Part shown: positions 14,111-23,056 of the stretch, piece after piece
How the letters are laid out: each line of letters opens with the position of its first letter
Position numbering within the stretch: position 1 is the first letter of the stretch
Translations under genes and position numbers: made by a program
Notes under the pieces: model-generated
Database searches by the model: none
What the model saw: only the letters and a program-made list of their open reading frames with translations
Told to the model about the DNA's origin: nothing
Source: Paraburkholderia humisilvae
Lineage (GTDB): Bacteria; Pseudomonadota; Gammaproteobacteria; Burkholderiales; Burkholderiaceae
Direction: 5' to 3'
Length of the DNA stretch: 64,000 nucleotides
Assembly: GCF_902859855.1 (NCBI RefSeq)
Contig: NZ_CADIKH010000002.1
Location: 1-64,000 of the forward strand

Positions 14111-14890
14111 ATGAAGTCGATTCGATCCCTCCTTCTGATCGGCCTGCTGCAGGTTGCGACCGCGACGGCGGCGTTCGCGGCGGATGGCCTCGCGCAGATC
14201 AAATCCGCCGGCGTATTGAAGATCGGTACGGAAGGCACGTATGCGCCGTTTTCGTTTCATGACGCGTCGGGGCAACTGACGGGCTTTGACGTCGAGATCG
14301 GCCGCGAGATCGCGAAACGCATCGGCGTGAAGCCGGAGTTTGTCGAGGGAAAGTGGGATGGACTGATTGCCGGCCTTGATGTGAACCGCTATGACGCAGT
14401 CATCAACGAAGTCGCGATTACCGACGCGCGCAAGGTCAAATACGACTTCTCCGATCCGTATATCGTGTCGCATGCGGCACTGATCGTCCGCTCGGACAAT
14501 ACGTCGATCAAGTCGTTCGACGATCTGAAGGGCAAGAAGTCGGCCAACACGCTGACCAGCAACTTCGGCAAACTGGCGGCCGCGCATGGCGCGGAGGTGG
14601 TGCCGGTGCAAGGTTTCAACGAATCGATCGACCTGTTGACGTCGGGGCGTGTCGATGCGACCGTCAACGATTCGCTGTCGTTCCTCGACTTCAAGAAGCA
14701 CAAGCCTGACGCGAAGGTGAAAATCGCTGCGATCGATACGGGCGACCAGAGCGACAAGTCCGCGGTGCTGATTCGCAAGGACAACCCCGAATTGAAGGCC
14801 GCGATCGACAAGGCGCTTCGCGACATGAAGGCGGATGGCACGTACGCGAAGCTCTCGGACAAGTACTTCGGCAAAGACGTATCGCAATGA
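14111..14890 (+). CDS. tcyJ: amino-acid (cystine-type) ABC transporter, periplasmic binding protein
   Basis: A 259-residue periplasmic substrate-binding protein of family 3. A signal peptide ends near ATATAAFA, then the family strands VLKIGTEGTYAPFSFHD, GFDVEIGREIAKRIGV, EGKWDGLIAGLDVNRYDAVI and a C-terminal KADGTYAKLSDKYFG follow. It resembles the cystine-binding protein TcyJ/FliY more than arginine- or glutamine-binding relatives, but specificity within family 3 is hard to assign by eye. ATG 14111 was chosen because the signal peptide starts there; GGAG lies about 8 bp upstream. First gene of a three-gene importer operon. Confidence 0.87.
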   Translation: MKSIRSLLLIGLLQVATATAAFAADGLAQIKSAGVLKIGTEGTYAPFSFHDASGQLTGFDVEIGREIAKRIGVKPEFVEGKWDGLIAGLDVNRYDAVINEVAITDARKVKYDFSDPYIVSHAALIVRSDNTSIKSFDDLKGKKSANTLTSNFGKLAAAHGAEVVPVQGFNESIDLLTSGRVDATVNDSLSFLDFKKHKPDAKVKIAAIDTGDQSDKSAVLIRKDNPELKAAIDKALRDMKADGTYAKLSDKYFGKDVSQ

Positions 14891-14949
14891 GCGTGACTGG
14901 CGCCGCCGCGCACGCCACGCATAAAACACGCATCACGCGAGCCTGAATC

Positions 14950-15627
14950 ATGCCTGCCTGGTTACATCTGATGGGGCAGTCTTTGTGGCCTCTCCTGTAC
15001 GCGGGCCTCGTCTTCACCGTACCGCTGACGCTCGTGTCGTTCGCGCTCGGGTTGACGCTCGCGTTCGTCGTCGCGCTGCTGCGGCTGTTCGGTCCGCCGT
15101 GGGCAGTCGCGATTGTGCGCTTCTACGTGTGGCTGATTCGCGGATCGCCGCTCCTCGTGCAACTGTTCGTGATCTTCTACGGCTTGCCGAACATCGGTAT
15201 CGTGCTCGATCCGCTGACAGCGGCGATCATCGGCTTTTCGCTGAATGTCGGCGCGTACAATTCGGAAGTGATTCGCGGCGTGATCGAATCGATTCCGAAA
15301 GGGCAGTGGGAAGCCTCCTACTCAATCGGCATGACGCGCGCACAGGCGCTATGGCGTGTCGTCCTGCCGCAGGCGGCACGCGTTGCGTTGCCGCCGCTGT
15401 CAAACTCGTTTATCTCGCTTGTCAAAGATACATCGCTTGCGGCGGTGCTGACGGTGCCTGAGATTTTCCAGGCCGCGCAGCGGATCGCGTCGGTGACCTA
15501 TGAGCCGCTGATTCTCTATACGGAAGCCGCGCTGATCTATCTGGTCTTCAGCTCGGTGCTGTCTTCCGCGCAAGTGCGGCTCGAACGCAGGTTCGGACGG
15601 CATGCGCTTTTCCAATCGAGTAGCTGA
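14950..15627 (+). CDS. tcyL: amino-acid (cystine-type) ABC transporter permease
   Basis: A 225-residue inner-membrane permease of the His/Glu/Gln/Arg/opine subfamily. Five membrane helices are apparent, the EAA loop that contacts the ATPase reads ASYSIGMTRAQALWRVVLPQA (about residues 118-138), and the start PLTLVSFALGLTLAFVVALLRL and RFYVWLIRGSPLLVQLFVI are typical of the family. It lies 59 bp after the binding-protein gene and its stop overlaps the ATPase start by one base. Confidence 0.9.
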   Translation: MPAWLHLMGQSLWPLLYAGLVFTVPLTLVSFALGLTLAFVVALLRLFGPPWAVAIVRFYVWLIRGSPLLVQLFVIFYGLPNIGIVLDPLTAAIIGFSLNVGAYNSEVIRGVIESIPKGQWEASYSIGMTRAQALWRVVLPQAARVALPPLSNSFISLVKDTSLAAVLTVPEIFQAAQRIASVTYEPLILYTEAALIYLVFSSVLSSAQVRLERRFGRHALFQSSS

Positions 15628-16394
15628 TGATTCGTCTCGAGAAAATCGACAAGTACTTCGGCAGCCATCGTGTGCTGAGCGCGGTCGACCTCGCGCTCGA
15701 AGCGGGCAGCGTGACGGCGCTGATCGGACCGTCCGGGAGCGGCAAGAGCACGCTGCTGCGGTGTGTGAACCTGCTGGAAATTCCGGAGGCCGGCACGCTC
15801 GAGCTGGGCGATCTGCGCGTCGAGTTTAGCCGCACGAGCAAGCCGCCGCGCGACACGGTGCTTGCGATTCGCCGCCGCACCGGCATGGTGTTTCAGAACT
15901 TCCAGCTGTTTCCGCACCGGACGGTCCTCGAAAATGTGATGGAAGGGCTCATGACCGTGCAGAAATGGGATCAGGACCGAGCCCGGTCGCGCGCGCTGGG
16001 GTTGCTCGAGAAAGTCGGCATCGCGCACAAGGCGGACGCTTGGCCCACGACGCTATCGGGCGGCCAGCAGCAACGTGTCGCGATTGCGCGTGCGCTCGCG
16101 CCGTCGCCCGACGTGCTGTTGTGCGATGAACCCACGTCGGCGCTCGACCCCGGTCTTGCGGCTGAGGTCGTCGAGGTGCTGCGTCAGCTCGCCCAGGAGG
16201 GGATGACCATGCTGATGGCAACCCACGACCTGCGCCTTGCCGCGTCGATTGCGCGCGACGTGCTGTTTCTGAGCAACGGTGTGGTGGTCGAAGCCGGTCC
16301 ATCGCGCGAGATCTTCACGCGGCCGCGCGAGAAGGAAACCGCGAACTTTGTCTCCACGCTGACGCAGAGCTTGCCCGACGCGTGGGCGAACTGA
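15627..16394 (+). CDS. tcyN: amino-acid (cystine-type) ABC transporter ATP-binding protein
   Basis: A 255-residue ATPase that powers the importer from the cytoplasmic side. Walker A GPSGSGKST (residues 33-41), Q-loop MVFQNFQLFPH, signature LSGGQQQRVAIARAL, Walker B VLLCDEPTSALDP and the switch His in MATHD are all present. An insert ELGDLRVEFSRTSKPPRDT before the Q-loop matches the cystine-transporter ATPase group. Start at ATG 15627 inside the permease stop (TGATG), so the two are coupled. Confidence 0.9.
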   Translation: MIRLEKIDKYFGSHRVLSAVDLALEAGSVTALIGPSGSGKSTLLRCVNLLEIPEAGTLELGDLRVEFSRTSKPPRDTVLAIRRRTGMVFQNFQLFPHRTVLENVMEGLMTVQKWDQDRARSRALGLLEKVGIAHKADAWPTTLSGGQQQRVAIARALAPSPDVLLCDEPTSALDPGLAAEVVEVLRQLAQEGMTMLMATHDLRLAASIARDVLFLSNGVVVEAGPSREIFTRPREKETANFVSTLTQSLPDAWAN

Positions 16395-16543
16395 CCGGCG
16401 GGCGGGGTGCGGCAGCTGCCTGCGCGTCCAGCGCGCCGGCAATGGGATGCACCGCGGTCGCGGCGTCGCATCGCGTGCGCCGTCCCGGCGGGCGTTCAGG
16501 GACTCCAGGCTACAATGCCCGGCAGATCAAGAACGGACGATTT

Positions 16544-17134
16544 ATGAACACCCGCGTCTTCACCATCGTTTCCTCTGCCGTTGCGCTTACGCTGATCGCC
16601 GGATGTACCGCTGCCTTCAAGAATTCCGTCGCATGCCGGGACCAGATGCGCAGCGTGGCAGGCGGCGAAATGGCGGCGTCGGAAACGTTGACGATCAGTC
16701 ATACCGGCGCCGCCATTCGCGGCAGCCGTGTGGTGGTCGAAGGCGCGTTCGTCAGCATGGTGCCGGCGTCTTCCGTCGCGGCGATGACCGCGGCGTGGGC
16801 GACAGCGCCGGCTTCGGGGGCGTCAGCCGCGTCGGCACCGTTGGCCGCCTCGGCGCCGTCGGTGGCACTGGCGGCGTCGCAACCGGCGCTATCCGCGTTG
16901 CCGCCGTCGTCGACGATGGGCGTCGCGGGTATCCAGGCGCCGACGTTCGAGTCCACGCCGGCCAACACCGGCGCAGTCGCGCCGAAAGCAACGGCGCAAA
17001 ATTCGAACAAACCGGTCAGGCTCTCCATTCCCGCGGCGATGGAATGCCAGTTCGATGGCCTGGACCTGACGTCATTTCAGTGGCTTGCACCAGGCAGACT
17101 GGTCAAGCGCGCCGACAGCGGCACGGGCGGGTAG
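16544..17134 (+). CDS. hypothetical lipoprotein, Ala/Pro/Ser-rich
   Basis: A 196-residue protein of unknown function. It begins MNTRVFTIVSSAVALTLIAGC, a clear lipoprotein signal with the lipidated Cys near residue 21. The N-terminal third (to about residue 70) looks folded and has a second Cys (SVACRDQM). The middle (about 75-155) is a low-complexity Ala/Ser/Pro linker. The C-terminus has MECQFDGLDLTSFQWLAPGR. It follows the ABC operon by 150 bp with its own spacing, so it may be independently transcribed. Confidence 0.7.
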   Translation: MNTRVFTIVSSAVALTLIAGCTAAFKNSVACRDQMRSVAGGEMAASETLTISHTGAAIRGSRVVVEGAFVSMVPASSVAAMTAAWATAPASGASAASAPLAASAPSVALAASQPALSALPPSSTMGVAGIQAPTFESTPANTGAVAPKATAQNSNKPVRLSIPAAMECQFDGLDLTSFQWLAPGRLVKRADSGTGG

Positions 17135-17293
17135 TCCGAGGCAGTCTGTATCGTTGGGGAACGTCGTCCGGTACGCTTACTGTTGACACCTACCGCGACG
17201 CAACATCGACGACGCAACGTTTACCTGGCATCGCTTGCTACGCGCCGCACCCGCAGTGCTACGATTTCCTGTGTGGCGAACCAGGAGCTCAGC

Positions 17294-17524
17294 ATGGACG
17301 GCTACATCAGACACCAGATAGAGGGCGCGTCGGTCGACATCGATGTCGTGCCCGTTACACCGCGCGGTTTCTGCGCACGTTTCCGGATTTTCCGCGATAC
17401 CGCCGACCAGCCCGAATGGCACCGGGTGCACGTGTCCGGCAGCGTGTTCGATACCGCCGCTGCGGCTGAGGAGGCGGCACGGTCGATGGCGCTCGAACAG
17501 GTGCTGGCGCGCGGCGCCGAGTAG
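17294..17524 (+). CDS. small conserved hypothetical protein
   Basis: A 76-residue soluble protein starting MDGYIRHQIEGASVDIDVVP at ATG 17294, behind CAGGAGCTC. Its pattern of alternating hydrophobic strands followed by one Ala-rich helix (AAAAEEAARSMALEQVLARG) suggests a small alpha/beta domain. The function is not recognised. It ends 11 bp before the convergent glycosyltransferase gene. Confidence 0.6.
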   Translation: MDGYIRHQIEGASVDIDVVPVTPRGFCARFRIFRDTADQPEWHRVHVSGSVFDTAAAAEEAARSMALEQVLARGAE

Positions 17525-17535
17525 CTTGCGCGGTG

Positions 17536-19416
17536 TCAGTGCCGTGTCGCTGCGGTCAAATTGCCGGTGGCTGCCTGCCTCTCTTCGACCAGCTGTAGCA
17601 CGCGTTCGCCGAATACTTCCGGTCGGCCTTCAAAAAAGCGATGAGCCGCTCGCGTTTCGATCAACTGTGCACGTAGTGCCTCGCGCTCGTCGTGCCGGTC
17701 GATCATCCTGACTGCCGCGTCGACATAGTCGTCGACAGACGATGCGACAGTCCACGTCGGCATGCCCGCACGCGCGAAGAGCGCACCGTCGATGCGCTCG
17801 AACACTTCAGGTCCGGTTTTGCAGATGCCCGGCACGCCTGCCGTGAACGCGTCGACGATGCCGTTTGTGTTGCCGAACGGGAACGGGCTTAGAAACAGAT
17901 CCGCATACTGGACGCGCGCGAGGTAATCCGCATACGGATAGAAGCCGTGGATGATCGCGCCGGGCAGCGCGAGCGCGGCGACGCGGCGCATCTGCTCAAG
18001 CAACAGGCCATGCCGCGCGCCGGTCATCAGATGAAACTGCGCGGGCGTTTGAGCGGCTTCGAGAATTCGCCGGCAGGCGTCGAAAAAGCGCGGATTGAGT
18101 TTCATCTGGCTTGCCGTCACGACGATTTGCAGCGTGTCGCGTCGCGCGGGCATGGCAGGCGCGAGCGGCGGCAGCGCGCTCGAGGCCACATAGGGCTGGC
18201 CGTCGCGTGGCAGCGTCAACAGGTCCTCGCTAAAGCACGCGGGGTTGCCGACGAAATCTTCCTCGACGCTCACGTAGTCGATCCGCGCCGAGCATGTCGT
18301 GGACGGATGGCCGAGCCCCGCGATCTGCAACGGCGCGACACGCAGGTTCGACATGAAAATGGTCAGCACGAACATGCCGACGCTCGGCATATAGAGCACG
18401 TCGGGATGTTCCGCGTGCGCGAAATCGCGAATCGTCCTCAGGCATTCGCCGATGTAGTCCGGTTCCGTCAGTTCGATGAAGCGGTCGAACAGCGCACGGC
18501 CGGCCTCGTCGACCGCGTAGCCAAAGCCGAACCCGACCACTTCGAAACGCGCGCGCGCCGCCGCGAGCGTGCGCGAATGCGTTCGGTAGATCGAATGCGC
18601 GCTGCCGAACCACTCAAGTACGACGATCATCAGCGGCTTTCGTTTGCGCTTGCGTGGCGCCGGTCTGGGTAACGGCGGGTACCCGACGTCGTCTACACCC
18701 AGTTCGTCCAGTTTTCGGCGCACGAGCGCATTGATGTCGGCCTTGATCGCATGCCGGTACGGCGTGTCCGCGTAGCTGCAGAACATGTATGCGTTGTGCA
18801 GCACGCCGGTTGGCAGCAAATCGAGGTTGTCGATCTGCCCGAGCTTGCCCGGCAACCATTCGAGCAGCGCCTCGCGCTTGCGATGTGCGTTCGTGGAGCC
18901 CTGGAACTCGGCGGACAGTAACGCGAGCGCGAGATTCGCCGCGATAACCGGTTCGCGTGCCCAAAGCTCGCCTAGTTCGAACGACAGGTCCGATTCGCCC
19001 GAATACAGAAGACATCGCTTCTCCAGAGAGCCCTCCGCAGCGCGTGAAGGCGACTCGCCGCTCCAGTCCGGGGCGATGCACCGCGCGATGTGATCGGCGT
19101 TGCCCAGCGGCGTGGCGGCGAACAGCGCACCCAGCCACGCGTGCATCGACATCAGTGTGTTGAATACAGACATTCGCGGGCGAAACGCCGGGTCGGCGAA
19201 GAGCGTGGCGATTGCCGCAGTGGCACGCGCGCAAAAGCGCTCCCGCTGCCAGTCGGCCGGCAGATCGGCGATACCCGATGCGCGAATGTCGCCATCCAGT
19301 TCGCCGCGCTTTTGCTGCAGCAAGGCAAGCAGCACGGTCAATTGTTCAGCAGCCCTGTCGTGCTCGCGAGCGTAGACGGATTGCTCGAAGTCGTCGAGTA
19401 CGAAAGTGGGTTCCAT
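17536..19416 (-). CDS. HMW1C-type N-linked glycosyltransferase (family GT41)
   Basis: A cytoplasmic enzyme of 626 residues. HMW1C proteins transfer hexose from a UDP-sugar onto Asn in N-X-S/T sequons of secreted adhesins before export. The match is clear along the whole length: LEWFGSAHSIYRTHS (near residue 270), MPSVGMFVLTIFMSNLRVAP, AGLGHPSTTCSARIDYV, VEEDFVGNPACFSE, MKLNP (near 437, with the conserved Lys) and SPFPFGNTNGIVDAFTAGVP (near 510) are hallmarks of the family. ATG 19416 was chosen; it lacks a good ribosome site and an in-frame GTG at 19488 is an alternative. It is divergent from a trimeric autotransporter gene 385 bp away, the likely acceptor. A homologue modifying a trimeric autotransporter is known in Kingella kingae. 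Confidence 0.88.
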   Translation of the reverse strand: MEPTFVLDDFEQSVYAREHDRAAEQLTVLLALLQQKRGELDGDIRASGIADLPADWQRERFCARATAAIATLFADPAFRPRMSVFNTLMSMHAWLGALFAATPLGNADHIARCIAPDWSGESPSRAAEGSLEKRCLLYSGESDLSFELGELWAREPVIAANLALALLSAEFQGSTNAHRKREALLEWLPGKLGQIDNLDLLPTGVLHNAYMFCSYADTPYRHAIKADINALVRRKLDELGVDDVGYPPLPRPAPRKRKRKPLMIVVLEWFGSAHSIYRTHSRTLAAARARFEVVGFGFGYAVDEAGRALFDRFIELTEPDYIGECLRTIRDFAHAEHPDVLYMPSVGMFVLTIFMSNLRVAPLQIAGLGHPSTTCSARIDYVSVEEDFVGNPACFSEDLLTLPRDGQPYVASSALPPLAPAMPARRDTLQIVVTASQMKLNPRFFDACRRILEAAQTPAQFHLMTGARHGLLLEQMRRVAALALPGAIIHGFYPYADYLARVQYADLFLSPFPFGNTNGIVDAFTAGVPGICKTGPEVFERIDGALFARAGMPTWTVASSVDDYVDAAVRMIDRHDEREALRAQLIETRAAHRFFEGRPEVFGERVLQLVEERQAATGNLTAATRH

Positions 19417-19801
19417 CAAGCTGGGATGAAAAATTGGGATCGCTAATTGTATGGGATGCCTTGTGCGGTAGAAGTCGTTAATGCGCACGTTTTGATCATT
19501 TTGGGAGTTTTCTTGTATCGAAAGATTCGCATTGTTTGTAGGATGCGCCTGTCGTCGATGTCAGCAAGCTTGTCAGTCGACACAGGGGTTCCGTCGGTGC
19601 AGCGCCATGTCGACGGTTGGGTGCGGATTGATGTGGCCGTGGCACGGCCGCGGGGTACGGAGGTTCGAGTGTTGTCAGTTCATTAGTGATATTTCGGTAT
19701 CCACATTAAATGGCGGGATTCATCGCTCATTCCACCGGTCTCGAACGGCGGAGCGGGGTGGGCCCGAATCGGTCGGGTAATTACATGTTGCAGGGCTAGA
19801 G
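19417..19801. other. divergent region between glycosyltransferase and autotransporter
   Basis: Markedly AT-richer than its surroundings at 19440-19560 and again at 19680-19720. It must carry both divergent promoters. No clear hexamer pair or named operator was recognised. The AT bias is a sign of a strong or silenced promoter region, as often seen at surface-adhesin loci. Confidence 0.45.
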
Positions 19802-21748
19802 ATGAAGAAGAAACGATATGTCACGCGTGCGCGCGACAAATATGCATCGGTGGTGGCTTCGCAGCGCAGCGCGCGGCGCGGAACGTCGGCGCGCAAGGCT
19901 CGGCTGGCGGCGCTTGCGCTCGGCATCGGCACGGCGTCGCTGGTGCATGCCGCAAGCGCGGATGACGCGACGGAAACGGACCTCGTGCCGCTTCCGGTAA
20001 TGCGGCAACTCCTCGCGCAGTCATCCGCGCGGCCGCTGGGTGCGAGCCTGCTGGCTGCGGCGCCAGTCACCGACTATATCGCGGTGAGCTCGAACACCAC
20101 GCCGGGCGCGCCGACGCACGCATCCGACGATCTCAACGCGATGGCGGTGGGGCCGACGTCGGCAGCCACGGGCATCAACGCGACCGCGGTTGGCGCCGGG
20201 GCGTTTGCCGCGCGCAGCTATTCAACCGCGGTTGGTGCGGGAGCCGGTGCGCTTGGGCTGCGTACGACTACCATCGGCACGAGCGCGACGACGGGCTTCG
20301 AAGCGGACGGCGCGGTCGCAATCGGCTATCTGGCACGAGGCGACACCGCCGGGACACTTGCGCTTGGCAGCGGAGCGACCGCTTCAGGCGTTCAGTCTGT
20401 GGCAATGGGTTCGAACGCGACCACTTTCACGGACGCGTCGCTCGCGCTAGGTGCGGACACGCTCGTGACAGCCGCGGGCGGCATCGCGCTCGGTGCCAAC
20501 TCGATCGGGGACCGGCAGAACGCAGTCTCGGTCGGCAATGCGGGACTGCAGCGGCAGATCATCAACATGGCCGCCGGCACATCCGATACGGATGGTGTCA
20601 ACGTTGCGCAATTGAAGGGTCTCGCGGTGGCGTTCGGCGGCGGTGCCTCGGTGAAACCTGACGGTACGGTGTCGCCGCCCACCTATGGTATCGGCGGCAA
20701 TGTGTATCGCAACGTGGGTGATGCGCTCGCGAATCTCGATGGCCGTGTGAACGCCAATACGGTTCGCCTCGACAATCTGACGAACGTGGTGAACAACATC
20801 AGTGGCGCAAGCACCGGTCCGATTCGCTACTTCCATGCGAACTCGGCATTGAGCGACGCGGCCGCGACCGGCCGCGAAGCGGTCGCGATCGGCGGCAACG
20901 CGCGGGCGTCAGCGGCCAATTCAGTCGCGCTGGGTGCGGACTCGGTCGCGGACCGCGACAACGCCGTGTCGGTCGGTTCGGTGGGGCTCGAACGTCAGAT
21001 CATGAACGTCGCGGCCGGCACCGCGGATACCGATGCGGTCAACCTCGGCCAGCTGAACAGCGCACTCAGTCAGATCGTCAACGAGCAGCCGCGTACCGCG
21101 AGTCCGTTTGTCATCGTGAACGGCAATGCGGCCAGCGAGGCCGCGCAAGCGAATGGCACGCACGCGGCGGCGCTCGGCGCCAACGCCTCGGCAAATGGCG
21201 CCGCGGCGCTTGCGCTTGGCGCGAACGCCAGCGCGAACGGCGACACGGCCAGCGCGATCGGCGCCCAGGCGGTGGCGAAAGGCAATCAGACGTCCGCATT
21301 CGGCTGGAACAGCGTCGCGTCGGCCGATGGCGCCGTTGCGCTTGGCGCGGGTTCGATTGCCGATCGGGCGAATACGGTATCGGTCGGCAGCGCGGGAGCT
21401 GAACGGCAGATCGCGAATGTCGCGCCGGGCACACATGGCACAGACGCCGTCAATCTCGATCAACTGAATGCAGCCTTCAATCAGACCAGCCAGGCGCTCA
21501 ACGATCTCGACCGAAGCACGCGCAAGGGCATTGCGTCCGCATCCGCGCTGCAGATTGTGACGCCGTATCTGCCGGGACGCACGACGCTCAATGCAGGTGT
21601 CGCCGCTTATCGGGGGCAGGCCGCGCTGGCGATCGGCGTGTCGCGCTGGAGTGAGAAGGGCACGTTCAATGTCAATGCGGGGGTCGCTTCGGCGGGCAGC
21701 AACAGCACCATCGTCAGGGCGGGCATCGGCATCGTGATCGGAGACTGA
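19802..21748 (+). CDS. YadA-like trimeric autotransporter adhesin
   Basis: A 648-residue type Vc secreted adhesin. A long basic N-terminus and signal peptide (to about residue 51, LVHAASA) precede head repeats of the YadA/Hia type (A-x-G-x-x-A-x-A-x-G). Three neck-stalk modules follow, each of the pattern DRxNxVSVGxxGxxRQIxNxAxGTxxTDxVNxxQL, starting near residues 237, 383 and 521. The four-strand YadA anchor is at about 575-648 (IASASALQIVTPYLPGRTT to GIGIVIGD). The protein has 11 N-X-S/T sequons (NTT, NAT twice, NLT, NIS, NGT, NAS twice, NQT twice, NST), nearly all in the passenger. It is divergent from an HMW1C-type glycosyltransferase and followed by an OmpA-like lipoprotein gene, suggesting a glycosylated adhesin locus. 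Confidence 0.92.
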   Translation: MKKKRYVTRARDKYASVVASQRSARRGTSARKARLAALALGIGTASLVHAASADDATETDLVPLPVMRQLLAQSSARPLGASLLAAAPVTDYIAVSSNTTPGAPTHASDDLNAMAVGPTSAATGINATAVGAGAFAARSYSTAVGAGAGALGLRTTTIGTSATTGFEADGAVAIGYLARGDTAGTLALGSGATASGVQSVAMGSNATTFTDASLALGADTLVTAAGGIALGANSIGDRQNAVSVGNAGLQRQIINMAAGTSDTDGVNVAQLKGLAVAFGGGASVKPDGTVSPPTYGIGGNVYRNVGDALANLDGRVNANTVRLDNLTNVVNNISGASTGPIRYFHANSALSDAAATGREAVAIGGNARASAANSVALGADSVADRDNAVSVGSVGLERQIMNVAAGTADTDAVNLGQLNSALSQIVNEQPRTASPFVIVNGNAASEAAQANGTHAAALGANASANGAAALALGANASANGDTASAIGAQAVAKGNQTSAFGWNSVASADGAVALGAGSIADRANTVSVGSAGAERQIANVAPGTHGTDAVNLDQLNAAFNQTSQALNDLDRSTRKGIASASALQIVTPYLPGRTTLNAGVAAYRGQAALAIGVSRWSEKGTFNVNAGVASAGSNSTIVRAGIGIVIGD

Positions 21749-21837
21749 TGCGCTCCGGTCAATCATCGAACAACTGGTTAGCGCCGCGCGTGAAGGCGCG
21801 ATTGCGTGCACGCGCGGCGCACGCGTGAGGGAACAAC

Positions 21838-22911
21838 ATGAAGCAGCTGGTCATCGTCGCGGCCGCACTTGCACTATCCGGTTGCTCCGGGCAAGCGGCA
21901 CGCGAACAACTCGATATTCGCAATCCGTCGGTCGCGCACGGCGGATTCGGTACGCCGCAGGATACCGCGGCGGGCGCGGCGGTCAAGCCGTGGACCGACA
22001 CCTACACACCGATCAAGCGCCGAGGCGCGACGCTCGATGCGTTGCAGAACAGACTGGATCGGCTGGGTTCGAAGAAGGATTCGTATGCAGGCGCGAAGGC
22101 GCAATGCTGGATCGAGACCGGCAAACAGGCGTTCGCGGCGCGCGACGAATGGGGCTTCGTCGAGGAAGCGATCGGCGAGGCAAGGGGCTTGATTGAGCGT
22201 CTCGAAGCGGGCGTTGGGCCCAGCCCCGTTTCGGCTCATCCGCAGACGGCCGAAGCGCGATCCCTGCGAACGGCCGTACAGGTGCGACCGGATTTATGGA
22301 CGGAATTGGCCGCGCTCCACGCCGATGCCCGTTTTGCGTCCTGTGCGCCGGCGCAGCAACAGGTCGCATGCGCCGAGGTGGAGTTGTCGCGCGCCGGGCA
22401 TGACGCGTGGACGCACGCATTTGCCGCCGCCCAGCAGCGTGTCGATACGCTGCAAGCGCGAATGCGTGAAGCGTCACAGGCGTTAGCCGCCTGTACGGTT
22501 GCGCCTCCTTTGGCACAGGAATCCGAAATGATCTCGTTGTCCGCCGATGCACTGTTCGAATTTGGACGGGGCGATCTGGCCGCGATCCGCGACGAAGGGC
22601 GCCGGCAACTCGACCAGATCGCGGTGCGTTTGCGCGCGCTCGATGCGGTTGACCGGCTGGTCGTATCCGGCTATACGGACCGACTCGGCTCCGCCAGCTA
22701 TAACTTGCGCCTGTCGTCGCTGCGCGCGGATACGGTGCGACGCTATCTGTCGAACAGTGGAGTGACCGTGCCGATCGACGCGCGAGGTTTCGGCAAAGCG
22801 CAGCCGGGCAGCACTTGCGCGATGCGCGAGCGCGAAGTGTTGATCGATTGTCTTGCGCGTGACCGGCGCGTCGAGATCCGTGTGGTTGGGGCGCGGCAGA
22901 AGGGGGCATGA
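21838..22911 (+). CDS. OmpA-family peptidoglycan-associated lipoprotein
   Basis: A 357-residue lipoprotein. The signal MKQLVIVAAALALSGC places the lipidated Cys at residue 16. The middle (about 60-215) is helical with several Cys. The C-terminal OmpA-like domain (about 225-350) starts LSADALFEFGRGDLA and has the peptidoglycan-binding SGYTDRLGSASYNLRLSSLR with the diaminopimelate-binding Asp and Arg, plus a C...C pair (TCAMREREVLIDC) typical of the fold. It is 89 bp downstream of the adhesin gene on the same strand, so probably co-transcribed. It may anchor or stabilise the trimer at the peptidoglycan, a role known for similar accessory lipoproteins of some trimeric autotransporters; here that is inference. 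Confidence 0.87.
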   Translation: MKQLVIVAAALALSGCSGQAAREQLDIRNPSVAHGGFGTPQDTAAGAAVKPWTDTYTPIKRRGATLDALQNRLDRLGSKKDSYAGAKAQCWIETGKQAFAARDEWGFVEEAIGEARGLIERLEAGVGPSPVSAHPQTAEARSLRTAVQVRPDLWTELAALHADARFASCAPAQQQVACAEVELSRAGHDAWTHAFAAAQQRVDTLQARMREASQALAACTVAPPLAQESEMISLSADALFEFGRGDLAAIRDEGRRQLDQIAVRLRALDAVDRLVVSGYTDRLGSASYNLRLSSLRADTVRRYLSNSGVTVPIDARGFGKAQPGSTCAMREREVLIDCLARDRRVEIRVVGARQKGA

Positions 22912-23056
22912 AGCGCCGGCTTGCCTGTGCAAGCGAACCCGTCGCGGGCTATGCGTGACGTCATTTGCCGAGCCGGGTCAGCACAACCGGAACCGCGGTT
23001 GCGCTTGTGACAGGACCCGCCTATGGCACAGGCGATGCGCGCATCCGCACCGCAGG

